Translations under genes and position numbers: made by a program
The notes under the pieces: generated by a model
Database searches by the model: none
What the model saw: only the letters and a program-made list of their open reading frames with translations
What the model was told of the DNA's origin: nothing
Source: Hyphomonadaceae bacterium
GTDB lineage: Bacteria; Pseudomonadota; Alphaproteobacteria; Caulobacterales; Hyphomonadaceae
Length of the DNA stretch: 64,000 nt
Assembly: GCA_022760335.1 (NCBI GenBank)
Contig: JALEGE010000024.1
Coordinates: 21,497-85,496, forward strand
Direction: 5' to 3'
In this document: piece by piece, positions 9,884 through 20,825 of the stretch
Layout of the letters: each line of letters begins with the position of its first letter
Position numbering within the stretch: position 1 is the stretch's first letter

Positions 9884-11065
9884 TCAGGGAAGTCGATACA
9901 GTATCGAGCTGCGGTTCAACGACCAGCATTCACTGGAGTCATCGCTGCAGAGGGGAGCTTCCTGGCCGAAGGAAAGTGTTTTCACGCTGGCGGACGCGCG
10001 GATGCGTTCGCGGATTTTCTTGAGCCGGTCACCAACGGTCTCTTCCGGCAAGTCCGGATCCCCACGATGGATGAGCAGGTACCGCGCCCTGGCGGCTTCC
10101 ACTTCTCCCTCCTGAGATGCCTTTTCAATGGCGTCTTCTATCGCCTCCAGCAGCGGATCAAGCGGGACCATGCCGATTTCTTCTGTCCCGTCGCGGTTGA
10201 GGATCACAGTCGGATCCAGCATGATCGGTAATTCTGGCGCAGGGGCGACATAGGGCTCGCCCGATGGGTCGGTCTCGACGCTGCCTCCGCGCAGCAGGAC
10301 TGGGTAATCCAGGATCAGGCCACGCGAGAAAGGCAGAGGGATGATCGCAGGATCCTGCACGCGTGCAGGCCCGCCTTCGACGATGACGAGAACATCATCG
10401 GCATTGTCTGATGCAAACGGGTCGTGCGCGCGGAAGGCCTTCACATTGTCGCTAAAGTCCTGGCCGGCCAGTTGCTGCCAATCCTTGTCGTAAACATAGG
10501 AGCCAGAGCCCCAGACAAGGCCAACACGTTGGGGGCAGGAGATTTTTTTCCAATCACTGGTTCGCGTCCCAGCCGCTTCCACTGCAGTTGCGCTTGCCGC
10601 ATCGAGCCCCCCGTTGGTGCGCCCCCCACCCTGCCCGGTTCCTTTGTGTTGATTGTCGGTACAAGCGTCATCTTCATCCACCGCGCTCAATGGCCCGCTC
10701 GGCAGATAGCCTTCCTCCAGAGCAAAGAGTGTGACAGCAGGCGTGGCGAAAGCTTCCCTGACAGGCAGATAATTCTCACCTTGAAGAACGAGGAAATGGC
10801 TGTCCCAGCCGCCGATGGAAGGCGGAAGGGGCCAAGGCTCATTGCTGACTGGCCCACGCTTCTCCTCGGCATCGTCGCCTTGAGACTGTCTATTCAACTC
10901 GTTGATGACGGCGAGGAAATCCCGGGCAGCTGTCAGGGATGGATCATCGCTATAGTCGACCGCCTCCTCGGAATTTTCGGGATTTTCCTGGCCGGAAGCC
11001 GTCCCGCCACCTAGCATGCCCGTGGCAAACAAGCCCGCCAGCATGAAGCTGGAAACATATCTCAT
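9884..11065 (-). CDS. Secreted protein of unknown function
   Basis: Signal peptide MRYVSSFMLAGLFATGMLGGGTASGQE; tandem with two further exported-protein genes. Confidence 0.7.
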   Translation of the reverse strand: MRYVSSFMLAGLFATGMLGGGTASGQENPENSEEAVDYSDDPSLTAARDFLAVINELNRQSQGDDAEEKRGPVSNEPWPLPPSIGGWDSHFLVLQGENYLPVREAFATPAVTLFALEEGYLPSGPLSAVDEDDACTDNQHKGTGQGGGRTNGGLDAASATAVEAAGTRTSDWKKISCPQRVGLVWGSGSYVYDKDWQQLAGQDFSDNVKAFRAHDPFASDNADDVLVIVEGGPARVQDPAIIPLPFSRGLILDYPVLLRGGSVETDPSGEPYVAPAPELPIMLDPTVILNRDGTEEIGMVPLDPLLEAIEDAIEKASQEGEVEAARARYLLIHRGDPDLPEETVGDRLKKIRERIRASASVKTLSFGQEAPLCSDDSSECWSLNRSSILYRLP

Positions 11066-11066
11066 T

Positions 11067-11726
11067 CTAGTTCCCCTGGCCGAGAATATCAGCGAGCCCG
11101 CCAGGCAGGTTGGAAAGGTCTGGCCCGTCCGACACAGTCATGTTCTGGTAGAGCGTATAATTCTCATCTGCGCCGCCGGAGGTGCGGTCCACAGAGGTCG
11201 CGCTCTGGCCCATGCCCATCACCGATTGCTCCAGCATCAGCCAATCGCTTGTGAAGCAGGCCGTCCCCATCATGGGCGAGGAATAGACCGTGCATCCCTC
11301 TCCGGCGACCGTATTGGTTTCACCGGTGGGCGACATGTTCATGGCCTCAAGAAAACTTGCGCCGAGCTCTTCCGGGCTGGCATCTTCCATCGCATCCGCC
11401 AGGCCGGCATACATGGGATTGGTCGTTTGTGTGGCGGTGTTGGACTGCAGGTCAATCGTATAGATCGTGTCACCGATTGTGATGGTGTGCGTGGTCTGGG
11501 TCTGGCTGAATCCGCCAAAACCAATTGAGACGTCCTGTATTTCATAGGATTCATAGCCAAAGTCGCGATGGCAACGGGTCACCGTGCCCGACTGCATCTG
11601 GCCGTTCATCTCGTAAGTAACACAGGCTTTCTCGACGGGGTGAAGCTTCGGCGTGTCGGGATTGGCGAAAGCGGGGGCGGCTGAGATGGCCAGCATGGAA
11701 GAAACGGCAAGACTGCGCAGCAACAT
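11067..11726 (-). CDS. Secreted protein of unknown function
   Basis: Signal peptide MLLRSLAVSSMLAISAAPAFA. Confidence 0.7.
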   Translation of the reverse strand: MLLRSLAVSSMLAISAAPAFANPDTPKLHPVEKACVTYEMNGQMQSGTVTRCHRDFGYESYEIQDVSIGFGGFSQTQTTHTITIGDTIYTIDLQSNTATQTTNPMYAGLADAMEDASPEELGASFLEAMNMSPTGETNTVAGEGCTVYSSPMMGTACFTSDWLMLEQSVMGMGQSATSVDRTSGGADENYTLYQNMTVSDGPDLSNLPGGLADILGQGN

Positions 11727-11740
11727 GGGGGCTCCAGGAA

Positions 11741-13618
11741 TTACGAGTTGAGTTCGAGTGTGACAGCGTGCTGGGCACCTGCTGTGATGGTGATTTCCTG
11801 CGGGGCAAAATCCCCGGCCGTGGACCAGCCTTCCACCAGATACCGCCCCGGAAGCAGCTTACGGGCCTCTCCCGGCTGGAAGATCCCGCCAATGATCGGC
11901 TGACCGTCAAGTGCGGTGACGAAAGCCCGGTCCGGTATGGTGGTGTAAGCCTCGGATGGCGCATAGGAGACGGTGAGTTCGCCCACGGGCTTCGGCTCCA
12001 ATGTCGCCGTGACGGTCTCATCCGCCGCGATTGTCACGTCCAGCGGATCGAAATGGGCCGTGCGGTCATAGCCGTGTACGCGGTACGCGCCTGGCGCCAC
12101 TGGGATTGCGCCGCCCGGCGTGGCATAGCTTCTCCCGCCCCGGTCAAGGGATTCCAGGAAGGCCCGGTTGGGCTGGGCGACATAGTTGAAGGGATCCCCG
12201 CCATATTCGATGGTCAGGAAACCGGCCGCGAGGGGAACTGTCAGGGGCTCCCCATCATTGGTGAGGGTCACCTCCACCGGAACGAGTGGCAGGTTCTGAT
12301 CATCTGAGCGCAGCTCATATGTGCCCGGCTGTATGGTCTCTCCATTGGTGGCATGCAGGGTGTAGAGCTTCTCACCCGCGCGCCACAGTTCCGAGGCGCG
12401 CTTGATGGTTTCGCCATCTGGCAGCGTGAACTGGATATAGGCCTTGATGGTCTGCGTCAGGTCGTAGACCAGATCGGTATGCGCGCCGGCCTCAAGAGTT
12501 TGCGTCAGGGTGAGTTCATTGTCGGCATTGGGCGCGGTGCGGAAGTTGTAGGTGCCTTCCCGGGCAAAGGCGACATCGCCCGGCCGAAAGCTGAACACCT
12601 CCTCGCTATCCTGATAGGCGCGGATCAGGGCGCCGGAATGGGGCTCGCCCATCTCAAGGAAGCTGGCCGAGACCGAAGCCGGGCGCGGAACTTCCAGCGT
12701 CAGGGACATCACACCCGGCTCGGAGACACTCACACTCGTTTCGACGAGGGTGTAGGCCGAACCATCGGCGAGCCGCGCGCCGGCCTCGATCACATAGTCT
12801 CCCGGGCCGGGGACAAGATTGACCCCATACCCCTTGGTTTCCACCTCGCTCAGAATGCTTGCATCCTGGCGCAATTGCCCTATGCCGCGCAGGCTTTCGC
12901 CGGTCTCGTCGATGAGGTCGAGTGCAATGGCATATGTGATGGGCTGCGGCACAGGATCGGGCTCAGCCATGGCGGTGCTGGCATCGGTGAGCGCCTCATT
13001 GAAGGCCAGCTCGCTGTCGGCGTCGAAATACTGCCCGCCGGAGACATCCGCGATGCAGGTCATGGCCGTGCGCTCCAGATCGCTGAGGCCCACACCCACC
13101 ACATGAACCTGGACATCCACGCCCGCGCTCTGCCAGTCGCGCATCAGATCGCACGGGTCAGCGTCGCAGGTTTCAATCCCATCGCTGATCAGCAGGATAT
13201 CACCCGGCCCGCCGCCCAGATCTTCCAGACCCTGGCTGAGCGACCATGTGATCGGCGTCATGCCGGTGGGGCGAATGTCTTCCAGGGCCGACTGGATGGA
13301 CGCCGCCCCCGTTTCTGCCGTCTGAAACGGCACCAGAAGCTCGCTGTCGCGGCAATCATCCCGGTAGCGATGGCCATAGGCGCGAAAGGCCACGTCGCGT
13401 TCCCCGATCCCAGTCGCGATAAACTCGGAAATGGCGTTTCGGGCCGCCGCATATTTACGCGATGCATCTGACAATTCTCCCCACATGGAGTTTGACGAGT
13501 CGTAGATCACGAGCACCTTATTGTCCGGGGCTGGCGCTGGATCTGTTTGTTCCGCCAGGGCGGCAGGCCAGCAAAGACACAGGGCGGCGATCATAATCGC
13601 CTTGAACACTACTTGCAT
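11741..13618 (-). CDS. Exported von Willebrand factor A domain protein
   Basis: VWA MIDAS VLVIYDSSNSMWG; signal peptide from MQVVFKAIMIAALCLCWPAALAEQ (ORF track opens at 13693). Confidence 0.85.
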   Translation of the reverse strand: MQVVFKAIMIAALCLCWPAALAEQTDPAPAPDNKVLVIYDSSNSMWGELSDASRKYAAARNAISEFIATGIGERDVAFRAYGHRYRDDCRDSELLVPFQTAETGAASIQSALEDIRPTGMTPITWSLSQGLEDLGGGPGDILLISDGIETCDADPCDLMRDWQSAGVDVQVHVVGVGLSDLERTAMTCIADVSGGQYFDADSELAFNEALTDASTAMAEPDPVPQPITYAIALDLIDETGESLRGIGQLRQDASILSEVETKGYGVNLVPGPGDYVIEAGARLADGSAYTLVETSVSVSEPGVMSLTLEVPRPASVSASFLEMGEPHSGALIRAYQDSEEVFSFRPGDVAFAREGTYNFRTAPNADNELTLTQTLEAGAHTDLVYDLTQTIKAYIQFTLPDGETIKRASELWRAGEKLYTLHATNGETIQPGTYELRSDDQNLPLVPVEVTLTNDGEPLTVPLAAGFLTIEYGGDPFNYVAQPNRAFLESLDRGGRSYATPGGAIPVAPGAYRVHGYDRTAHFDPLDVTIAADETVTATLEPKPVGELTVSYAPSEAYTTIPDRAFVTALDGQPIIGGIFQPGEARKLLPGRYLVEGWSTAGDFAPQEITITAGAQHAVTLELNS

Positions 13619-13777
13619 CGCGGCGGAACCTCTTGTCGCGTGGCCTGCCTGTGTTCCGCAAATCCGCGCCCGAACCAACTCGTACAGATGCACTAGTCAG
13701 CTCGCGGATAGGGCAAGCGCCCTAATTGGCAGCCAGGCCTGGTTGCGCCCCATTAGGCGGCCAAACAGGAGACATAT

Positions 13778-14125
13778 ATGAGACTGAAACTGCTGTCCTC
13801 CGGAGCCTTGCTTGGTGCCATTGCCGCGCTCGCCGCGCCGCCGGCTTCGGCGAGCTATATGGAAAACTGCAAGGCCCTGATTGCCGATTGGGATGCCTGC
13901 CGCACCAAGGGCGAAGCCTGCAAATCCGAGCAGGAGGCGATCGAGACCGAATGCAAATGCCATGCGCAGAAAGGCGATGAGTGGGAGCTTGTCATGGCCG
14001 CGGTCGGCAAGGACAATGTCTGCGAAACCGAATGGCCGCCAACCGACATTCCAGACTCCTCCCCTCCGCCGCATGAAACGCGCGACAATCCCGGTTCAGA
14101 GCCGGAGGTTCGCACCCCGAACTGA
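13778..14125 (+). CDS. Small secreted Cys-containing protein
   Basis: Signal peptide [25 protein letters not shown]. Confidence 0.6.
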   Translation: MRLKLLSSGALLGAIAALAAPPASASYMENCKALIADWDACRTKGEACKSEQEAIETECKCHAQKGDEWELVMAAVGKDNVCETEWPPTDIPDSSPPPHETRDNPGSEPEVRTPN

Positions 14126-14175
14126 TGCCCCCCTCAGGCCTGCCAACACCTTTGCCTTTGTGTTACGAGCACACC

Positions 14176-14805
14176 ATGAGTAGTGCCATGAAAATCCTGC
14201 TGGTGGATGATCATCCCGTCTTTCGCAATGGCATGATGGTGATGCTCGGCAAACTGTTTGCCGGCGCTGAGATTGTCGAGATTGGCGACCATCCAAAGCT
14301 GGTCGAGGCGGTTGCCAATCCCGCGCCGCCGGACCTTGTCCTGCTCGATCTGGTGTTCCCCGGCTTTGATCCGCAAAAGGATTTCCCCGCATTACGCCGC
14401 CGCCTGCCGCTGACGCCGATTGTGGCGGTCAGCATGGTGTCGGACTTTTCCATTGTCGATGACATCATGGCCGCCGGCGCGAACGGATTTGTCTCCAAGA
14501 CAGCCCGCCCGGACTCCATGTCGGCAGCCTTTCTTTCGGTGATGGATGGCGAGACCGTGGTGTTGAAGGCTTCCAGCGATGCCACGCCATTCTCGCAAGG
14601 CGAGGACGCACTCAGTGCCCTGACCAACCGGCAGATCGAAGTGTTGCGCTTCATCTGCCGGGGCCTGTCGAACAAGGAAATCGCCCGCGAGCTTGATATC
14701 TCTCCCTACACGGTGCGCATCCATGTCTCAGCGCTGCTCAAGACGCTTGGTGTGCAGAGCCGGTCTGCGGCTGCCTCGCTGGCCAGCTCACGAGGCTTTG
14801 TTTGA
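14176..14805 (+). CDS. NarL/FixJ-family response regulator with LuxR-type HTH
   Basis: Receiver [62 protein letters not shown]. Confidence 0.9.
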   Translation: MSSAMKILLVDDHPVFRNGMMVMLGKLFAGAEIVEIGDHPKLVEAVANPAPPDLVLLDLVFPGFDPQKDFPALRRRLPLTPIVAVSMVSDFSIVDDIMAAGANGFVSKTARPDSMSAAFLSVMDGETVVLKASSDATPFSQGEDALSALTNRQIEVLRFICRGLSNKEIARELDISPYTVRIHVSALLKTLGVQSRSAAASLASSRGFV

Positions 14806-16566
14806 ACTCGCCAGCGCATTGAGCAGCGCCGACCGCAACTGGGCGGGCCGGATCGGCTTGTGCAAAAGCGGGATGCCGCGCTCGGCAACGGCGAGCTGCA
14901 TCTCCTTTGAGGTGTGGCCGGAAATCATGATGGTCGGGACGGTGCCAGTCGCTGTCTCGGCCAGTCCGTCAATGACATCCAGACCGGTCATGCTGGGCGA
15001 AAGCTCATAGTCACAAATGATCACATCTGGTGCGTGTTCACCAATGGACTCCGGTGTGGACAAGGATTTAACACGACATCCCCAGCGGGTCAGAAGCAAC
15101 TCGGTCGCCGCCAGGGTGGCCGGATCATCGTCGACCACCACGATGCTCGCGGCCTCAAAGTTCCCCGCCTGCGCCCCCCGGGGCTGAGGGAGACTGGCCT
15201 CATTGCCATCCGCGCGTTCAAACCCGTTGATTGAAAAGACCGAGCCGCGCCCTTCGCGTGAAACCAGACTGATATTGAGCCCCAGCTCATCGGCCACGCG
15301 CTGCACAATGGAGAGGCCAAGCCCCAGCCCCGGCGTTGCCTTCGCCCCCATGCGGGCGCTGTCGAGCCGGGCGAACTCCTTGAAGATGCGTTGTTGCTCA
15401 TCTGCGGGAATGCCCCTGCCCGTGTCGCAGACCTGGATCGAAACGCCTCCGCCACGCCGCCGGCAGCCGATCAGCACATCCTGCCCCTCGGAATGGCGAA
15501 TGGCATTCGAAACAAGGTTTTGCAGCATGCGCCGAACCAGCACGGGGTCGCTGCGGAGCTTCAGGCGCGTCGGCGCGATGTGGAGCGTGACATCGCACGC
15601 ACGGGCGACCAGTTCGAAATCGCGCTGCAGTTCCACAAACAGATCCATCGCATTGAACACGCTGATGCGCGGCTGAACCCCGCCCGTATCGAGCAAAGAG
15701 ACATCAAGAAGCGAGTCGAAGAGCTTGGTCAGCACGTCCAGAGACTGGCGCACCCGGCCCATGATCTCCTCATGCTCTTCGGGCGTTTCCGCATCCGGTA
15801 GGGTTTCCACATACAGGCTGATCGCATGCAGCGGCTGGCGCAGGTCGTGACTGGCCTGCGCGAGAAAGCGCGACTTTGAGAGATTGGCCTCATCGGCCGC
15901 CTCGCGCGCCCTTTCCAGTTCAACGGCTTGTTGCTGAAGGTCGCGCAAGAGGCCGTCTTTCTCGATCTGGAGACGGAAGGCCTGGAGCATGAAGTCATTG
16001 ATCTTGCGCGCCAGCGAAACCAGCACGACCACATAGAGCAGGATCAGCCCGCCGGAGAGCCAGTTGCTGAGCCCGCCTTCCAGCATGTAGCGCACGCCCA
16101 GCGGCACCATGCCCGGCAAGACGGATGTATAGCATGTGCGCAGGCGCATGCCCTGGGTTCCCACGGCGCTGAGCGACATACCGCCCATAACGAAGGTCAG
16201 GAACAACTGTTTGGCCGGCTCCCCGCTGGGGAACAGCATCAGGCCGGCAAATCCCCACATGCAGCCGACCCAGAAAGCCAGCCGGTCAAACTCGTGGCGC
16301 GCGTCCAGAACGCTCTCATCGCTCCAATCTTCACGCGCCACACGGCTCGACAGCCGCAATTGCAGGAGGATCGGAATGGCGAGACCGGCGGCGAAGAAAG
16401 CACATCGCCAAATGGGCACTGAGGTCGACGCCACCACGGCGATGAGAATGCCGACCAGAATATGCATGCCGCTGGCAAGCCGGTTCCGGTCCAGCAGCAT
16501 CCTCAATGCATGGACTTCGAGTTCTTCGTCTCTCGCGGTTACGAAATTCGGGTCGGATTTTCTCAT
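14788..16566 (-). CDS. Hybrid histidine kinase with C-terminal receiver domain
   Basis: His[25 protein letters not shown], HATPase [12 protein letters not shown]...[38 protein letters not shown]. Confidence 0.9.
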   Translation of the reverse strand: MRKSDPNFVTARDEELEVHALRMLLDRNRLASGMHILVGILIAVVASTSVPIWRCAFFAAGLAIPILLQLRLSSRVAREDWSDESVLDARHEFDRLAFWVGCMWGFAGLMLFPSGEPAKQLFLTFVMGGMSLSAVGTQGMRLRTCYTSVLPGMVPLGVRYMLEGGLSNWLSGGLILLYVVVLVSLARKINDFMLQAFRLQIEKDGLLRDLQQQAVELERAREAADEANLSKSRFLAQASHDLRQPLHAISLYVETLPDAETPEEHEEIMGRVRQSLDVLTKLFDSLLDVSLLDTGGVQPRISVFNAMDLFVELQRDFELVARACDVTLHIAPTRLKLRSDPVLVRRMLQNLVSNAIRHSEGQDVLIGCRRRGGGVSIQVCDTGRGIPADEQQRIFKEFARLDSARMGAKATPGLGLGLSIVQRVADELGLNISLVSREGRGSVFSINGFERADGNEASLPQPRGAQAGNFEAASIVVVDDDPATLAATELLLTRWGCRVKSLSTPESIGEHAPDVIICDYELSPSMTGLDVIDGLAETATGTVPTIMISGHTSKEMQLAVAERGIPLLHKPIRPAQLRSALLNALASSNKAS

Positions 16567-16596
16567 AGATGATGTCAGTCTAATGCGAAGCCGTCT

Positions 16597-16855
16597 CTAA
16601 TAACATCCTTCGAGCACCTCGCCTTCATGATCAAATGCGCACCAGAGATAATGGATCTTGGCGCCGATTGTGATGAACACCCCACCCATGTGCCAGCGCC
16701 ATTGGGGAACACGGCGTATTGCTTGTGCTCGCTGTTTCTTGATCTCAGGCGCGAAGATCGATCCGAAGCGAAAGCGGGAAACGGACGCACAATATGACCG
16801 CGAGACGAATGATCTGTGGTGACGTCTTGAAGTAGCGGTACGGCGACTTGCTTAT
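16597..16855 (-). pseudogene. Degenerate IS6-family transposase remnant
   Basis: Minus strand reads ISKSPYRYFKTSPQIIRLAVILCVRFPLSLR, then after an internal deletion and frame change RFGSIFAPEIKKQRAQAIRRVPQWRWHMGGVFITIGAKIHYLWCAFDHEGEVLEGCY*. Confidence 0.85.
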
Positions 16856-17080
16856 GGTGCAGTCAAGATATGACGCCTCGTGCTGCCCAGGCGTCCTGAC
16901 GAGTCCCTTCATGTTTACCAAAAACGGACAGCGTCCTGACGGCGTGGTGCTGCATGTGCACAAATTTTTGTGCGCGCGCACACATATTTGCCCGAAGCTT
17001 AGTCATACCCCCCACGATGCAGGACTTATTTCATAAGATAACTATCCGAATGATGAGGCGTCGGACTCTTTCACGCAGGT

Positions 17081-19447
17081 TTGTATGTCGAAGAGGACGT
17101 CCCGATGGCCAGAGTCTTAAGATCCGTCGCTTGTGTAGCAGTTACTGCAGTTTGTAATTTCCTTCCCCTGCATGTCGCGGTCGCGCAGGAAGGAGTTGAT
17201 GACGCCGAAGCACGCCTTGATGCGGTCGTCGTTGAAGGCCGGCGTGTGTCAACGGTGGATCAGGCAATCGGGACTGGCCAAGCCTCGAACACAGTCGCAG
17301 TGACGCGCGAGGAACTCCTTTCCGCACCGGCTGGGATCTCGGGCCTGAAAATGCTGGAGACCCTGCCGGGCTTCAATGTACAGACCGATGGCGCACTCGG
17401 GCTTTACGAATTCGGCAACTCTGTCACGGTACGTGCCTTCAATCTGCAGCAGATCGGCTTCGTCCTGGATGGCGTGCCGATGGGGCGGTCCGATGCCTTT
17501 GGCGGCAGTCCGATCTTCCGCTATGTCGACAATGAGAACCTCGCGTCGGTCGTGGCCTCGCCCGGTGCCGGCGATGTCTCGTTGCCGAGCTATGCCTCGC
17601 TTGGTCCGATCGTGTCCTACAACTCCGTCGAGCCATCGGAGGAATTGGGTGGGATGCTGGCTTATACCGCCGGCGAGTACGGACTTGAACGCAGTTTCAT
17701 CAAGCTGGAAACCGGTCAGATCGGCGGCTTTTCAGCCTATGCCAGCCGGTCCAAGACAGATTCTGATCTCTGGCGTGGAGCGGGAAGCATCGACCGCGAG
17801 CATATCGAGGCGAAACTGAAATATGAGTTCAGCGACGTCACCGCACTGACGTTCGGCTATGTCGCAAATGAATTCTTTGATTATGATTCCCCTTCGGCGC
17901 CTGAGACCTTCTTCGAGAATGACTATTACCTTGGCTATACTGGCACGATCCCGGACGGTTGCATTATGCCATATACAGATGCCGCCGGTGACCTGATCTA
18001 TCCATTTGACTATAATGGCGATGGCGTCGCAGACGAGAATGATTTCTCGCCAACTTTCATCGGCGGGACCTGTACCAATTACTATCAGGATCGCATCAAT
18101 ATCCGCCAGGATGCGCTCTACCACCTGAATTTCGAGACCGAGATCACTGAGGGTCTTGACCTGACCGCAACTTATTACTTCGAAGACAAGGATGGTTTCG
18201 GGGTCTCGCCCGACGGTTTCTCCAACACACTTTCCAACTATACTGAACAGGCCGCTGCCGGCCTTGACGTGGTCTTTCCGCGTGGTGTTCAGTACGGCCT
18301 GTCGGAAGTGGGTGGCGAGCGCGAAGGCTTCCTTGCCGGCCTGAGCTGGGATATCGCCAACCACACCATCGAAGTCGGTGGCTGGATTGAGGATGAGACC
18401 TACAACCGCACACAGCTGCGCCTCAACAAGGTCGGCGGTTCCCAGGATGGCGCCGTGTTGTTTGACGAGGTGGCCTATTATCGTCGTGACTATACCTCCA
18501 CTCGCGAAGCGACCCAGCTTTACATCAAAGACACGATCAGCCTGCTCGACGACCGGCTGAATGTCGAGCTTGGCGCAAAAAGCCTGAGCGTGGACTATTC
18601 GCTTGATGGATATCGCGACTTTGACGACTACTCACTTGCTGGCGGCATGCCCGGCTATGGCCCACAATTCATTGAAGCTGACTATGAAGAAAGCTTCCTG
18701 CCCATGGTCGGGGCCGTCTATGAGCTGAATGCAACCGATCAGGTCTTTGCCTCCTGGTCGCAAAACTTCGCTCTGCCGCGCGGCGCCGACGATATCTTCG
18801 ACAATGCCACATCGACGCCGCTGGCTGCGCCTGCTGGCGAAGAATCGGAGAATTTTGAACTCGGTGTGCGCACAAACCGGCCTTCCTTCTTTGGCGCTGC
18901 GGCGCTGTTCTACACCACATTCGACAATCGTCTTCTGGCCGGCAATGTCATCAATCCCGCAACCCAACAGCCCGAAGCCTTCTATTTCAATGGCGGCGAG
19001 ACCAGTGCCTATGGCCTGGAACTGTCAGGTGTCTACCAGCCCGACATTTTCGATGACCAAGTCTATTTCACAGGCAATCTCACCTACAACAAGACCGAGG
19101 ACGAGGATGGGTTCACACTGGCTGACAGCCCGGAATGGCTGTTCACCGGCGGGGTGACTTATGAGCCCACGCCCTGGCTCGTGGCCAATATATCTACAAA
19201 ATACACCAGTGAGCGCTATGCGACCTTCACCGAAACGGGTGAAATGGAAGCATTTGCAGTGTTTGACGGCTATGTGGATGTCGGTGGCCCCAATGGATTT
19301 GGCCTGCCGGACACCATCAGCTTCCGTTTGAATGTCAGCAACATTCTCGACGAAGAAGTGCCAACCGCCTTCGTTTTTGCCGGCGCGCAGTTCTTCCGCC
19401 CGCTGAACCCGCGCACCGTGCAGGCCACCGTGTCGGTCCAGTTCTGA
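17081..19447 (+). CDS. TonB-dependent receptor
   Basis: Plug and barrel features (AVTREELLSAPAGISGLKMLETLPGFNVQTDG...), C-terminal aromatic ...TVQATVSVQF. Confidence 0.85.
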   Translation: MYVEEDVPMARVLRSVACVAVTAVCNFLPLHVAVAQEGVDDAEARLDAVVVEGRRVSTVDQAIGTGQASNTVAVTREELLSAPAGISGLKMLETLPGFNVQTDGALGLYEFGNSVTVRAFNLQQIGFVLDGVPMGRSDAFGGSPIFRYVDNENLASVVASPGAGDVSLPSYASLGPIVSYNSVEPSEELGGMLAYTAGEYGLERSFIKLETGQIGGFSAYASRSKTDSDLWRGAGSIDREHIEAKLKYEFSDVTALTFGYVANEFFDYDSPSAPETFFENDYYLGYTGTIPDGCIMPYTDAAGDLIYPFDYNGDGVADENDFSPTFIGGTCTNYYQDRINIRQDALYHLNFETEITEGLDLTATYYFEDKDGFGVSPDGFSNTLSNYTEQAAAGLDVVFPRGVQYGLSEVGGEREGFLAGLSWDIANHTIEVGGWIEDETYNRTQLRLNKVGGSQDGAVLFDEVAYYRRDYTSTREATQLYIKDTISLLDDRLNVELGAKSLSVDYSLDGYRDFDDYSLAGGMPGYGPQFIEADYEESFLPMVGAVYELNATDQVFASWSQNFALPRGADDIFDNATSTPLAAPAGEESENFELGVRTNRPSFFGAAALFYTTFDNRLLAGNVINPATQQPEAFYFNGGETSAYGLELSGVYQPDIFDDQVYFTGNLTYNKTEDEDGFTLADSPEWLFTGGVTYEPTPWLVANISTKYTSERYATFTETGEMEAFAVFDGYVDVGGPNGFGLPDTISFRLNVSNILDEEVPTAFVFAGAQFFRPLNPRTVQATVSVQF

Positions 19448-19454
19448 GGAAAGG

Positions 19455-20825
19455 ATGATGCTTCGACACTGCTTGCCGCATGGCACCGTCATGGCTGCAA
19501 TCTGGGGATTGGCGGCATGCGCCGCCAGTCCTGTATCAACGCAAGGAAACCTGGCTGCACCACCCGTGCAGGATGCAGCCATAAAGGCTGACGAAACCGC
19601 ACCGGAAGCGCCTGACCGGGCGGTTTCCGATGTGGTCTGGTCTGCACACGATGCGGCGATCACACTGGACAGCCATCTCGACACTCCGATGCTTCTGGAG
19701 TTGCCCGGTTTCGATATCACTGAGCGCCATGATCCCCTGCGCGATTACTCCCAAGTAGATCTGCCTCGCATGATAGAGGGCGGCCTGGATGGCGGCTTCT
19801 GGGTGATCTACACACCGCAAGGCCCGCTGAGCGAGACCGGCTATAAGGCCGCGCGCAATGCCGCGCTGATGCGAGCTGTCGCCATACAGCGTATGCTGGC
19901 AGCGTATCCGGAGCATTTCGAATTGGCGTTGAGCCCACAAGATGCCGAGCGCATTGAAGAGGCGGGCAAACGGATTGTCTTTCAGAGTATCGAGAACTCC
20001 TATCCCCTCGGCGAGGATCTCTCGCTTCTCGATACGTTTTATGCGCTTGGCGTTCGCATGCTGGGACCTGTGCATTTTGCCAACAATCAGTTCGCTGACA
20101 GCGCGACCGACATAAAAGGCGCAACCTGGGACGGCCTGTCTCCGCTTGGCGAGGAGCTTGTGCGAAAGGCCAACCGGATGGGAATCATTCTGGATGCCAG
20201 CCATGCGAGCGATGCGACGTTCGATGACATGATCGAGCTGTCTGGCGCACCGATCATATTGTCTCATTCAGGCGCCAAGGCGGTATTCGATCATCCGCGC
20301 AATATCGATGATGCGCGTCTCATACAGCTGGCGGAGGCTGGCGGCGTGATCCAGATGAATGCGCTCGGTGCCTATCTGAAGGCCCTGCAGCAGGAGCCTG
20401 CACGTCAGGAGGCCTATCGCGAGCTTTTTCAGTCCTTCGCCAATATCTCCTCCATGACGGAGGAAGAGTATACTGCTCTGTTGGAAAAACGCCGCGAGAT
20501 AGATGCCCGGTTTCCCGCCGATATGGCTGATTTCGAGGACTATATGGACCACTTCTTACATGTCCTGGACCTGATCGGACCGGAGCATGTCGGCGTGGGG
20601 GCTGACTGGGATGGCGGCGGTGGCGTCGTCGGTATGCGCGATATTGCGGCATTCCCGATGCTTACAGAGCGCCTTCTTTCAGAAGGCTACAGTAGTGATG
20701 AAATTGAGCTGATATGGGGCGGTAATTTGTTGCGTGTGCTTGGCGAGGTCCAGGCATATGCGGCTGAACTAGCCGTTGCCGAAGCGGCAGAAGATATCGA
20801 TTCGGAGGCTGGCGATGCTGATTGA
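19455..20825 (+). CDS. Exported membrane dipeptidase (peptidase M19)
   Basis: DSHLDTPMLL, SIENSYPLGEDLSLLDTFYALGVRMLGPVH, GIILDASHAS, PIILSHSGA, HVGVGADWDGGGG. Confidence 0.9.
   Translation: MMLRHCLPHGTVMAAIWGLAACAASPVSTQGNLAAPPVQDAAIKADETAPEAPDRAVSDVVWSAHDAAITLDSHLDTPMLLELPGFDITERHDPLRDYSQVDLPRMIEGGLDGGFWVIYTPQGPLSETGYKAARNAALMRAVAIQRMLAAYPEHFELALSPQDAERIEEAGKRIVFQSIENSYPLGEDLSLLDTFYALGVRMLGPVHFANNQFADSATDIKGATWDGLSPLGEELVRKANRMGIILDASHASDATFDDMIELSGAPIILSHSGAKAVFDHPRNIDDARLIQLAEAGGVIQMNALGAYLKALQQEPARQEAYRELFQSFANISSMTEEEYTALLEKRREIDARFPADMADFEDYMDHFLHVLDLIGPEHVGVGADWDGGGGVVGMRDIAAFPMLTERLLSEGYSSDEIELIWGGNLLRVLGEVQAYAAELAVAEAAEDIDSEAGDAD

Noticed and set aside
12353-13471. 372-aa plus-strand ORF
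   Set aside because: Antisense shadow of the VWA gene; no recognisable domain.
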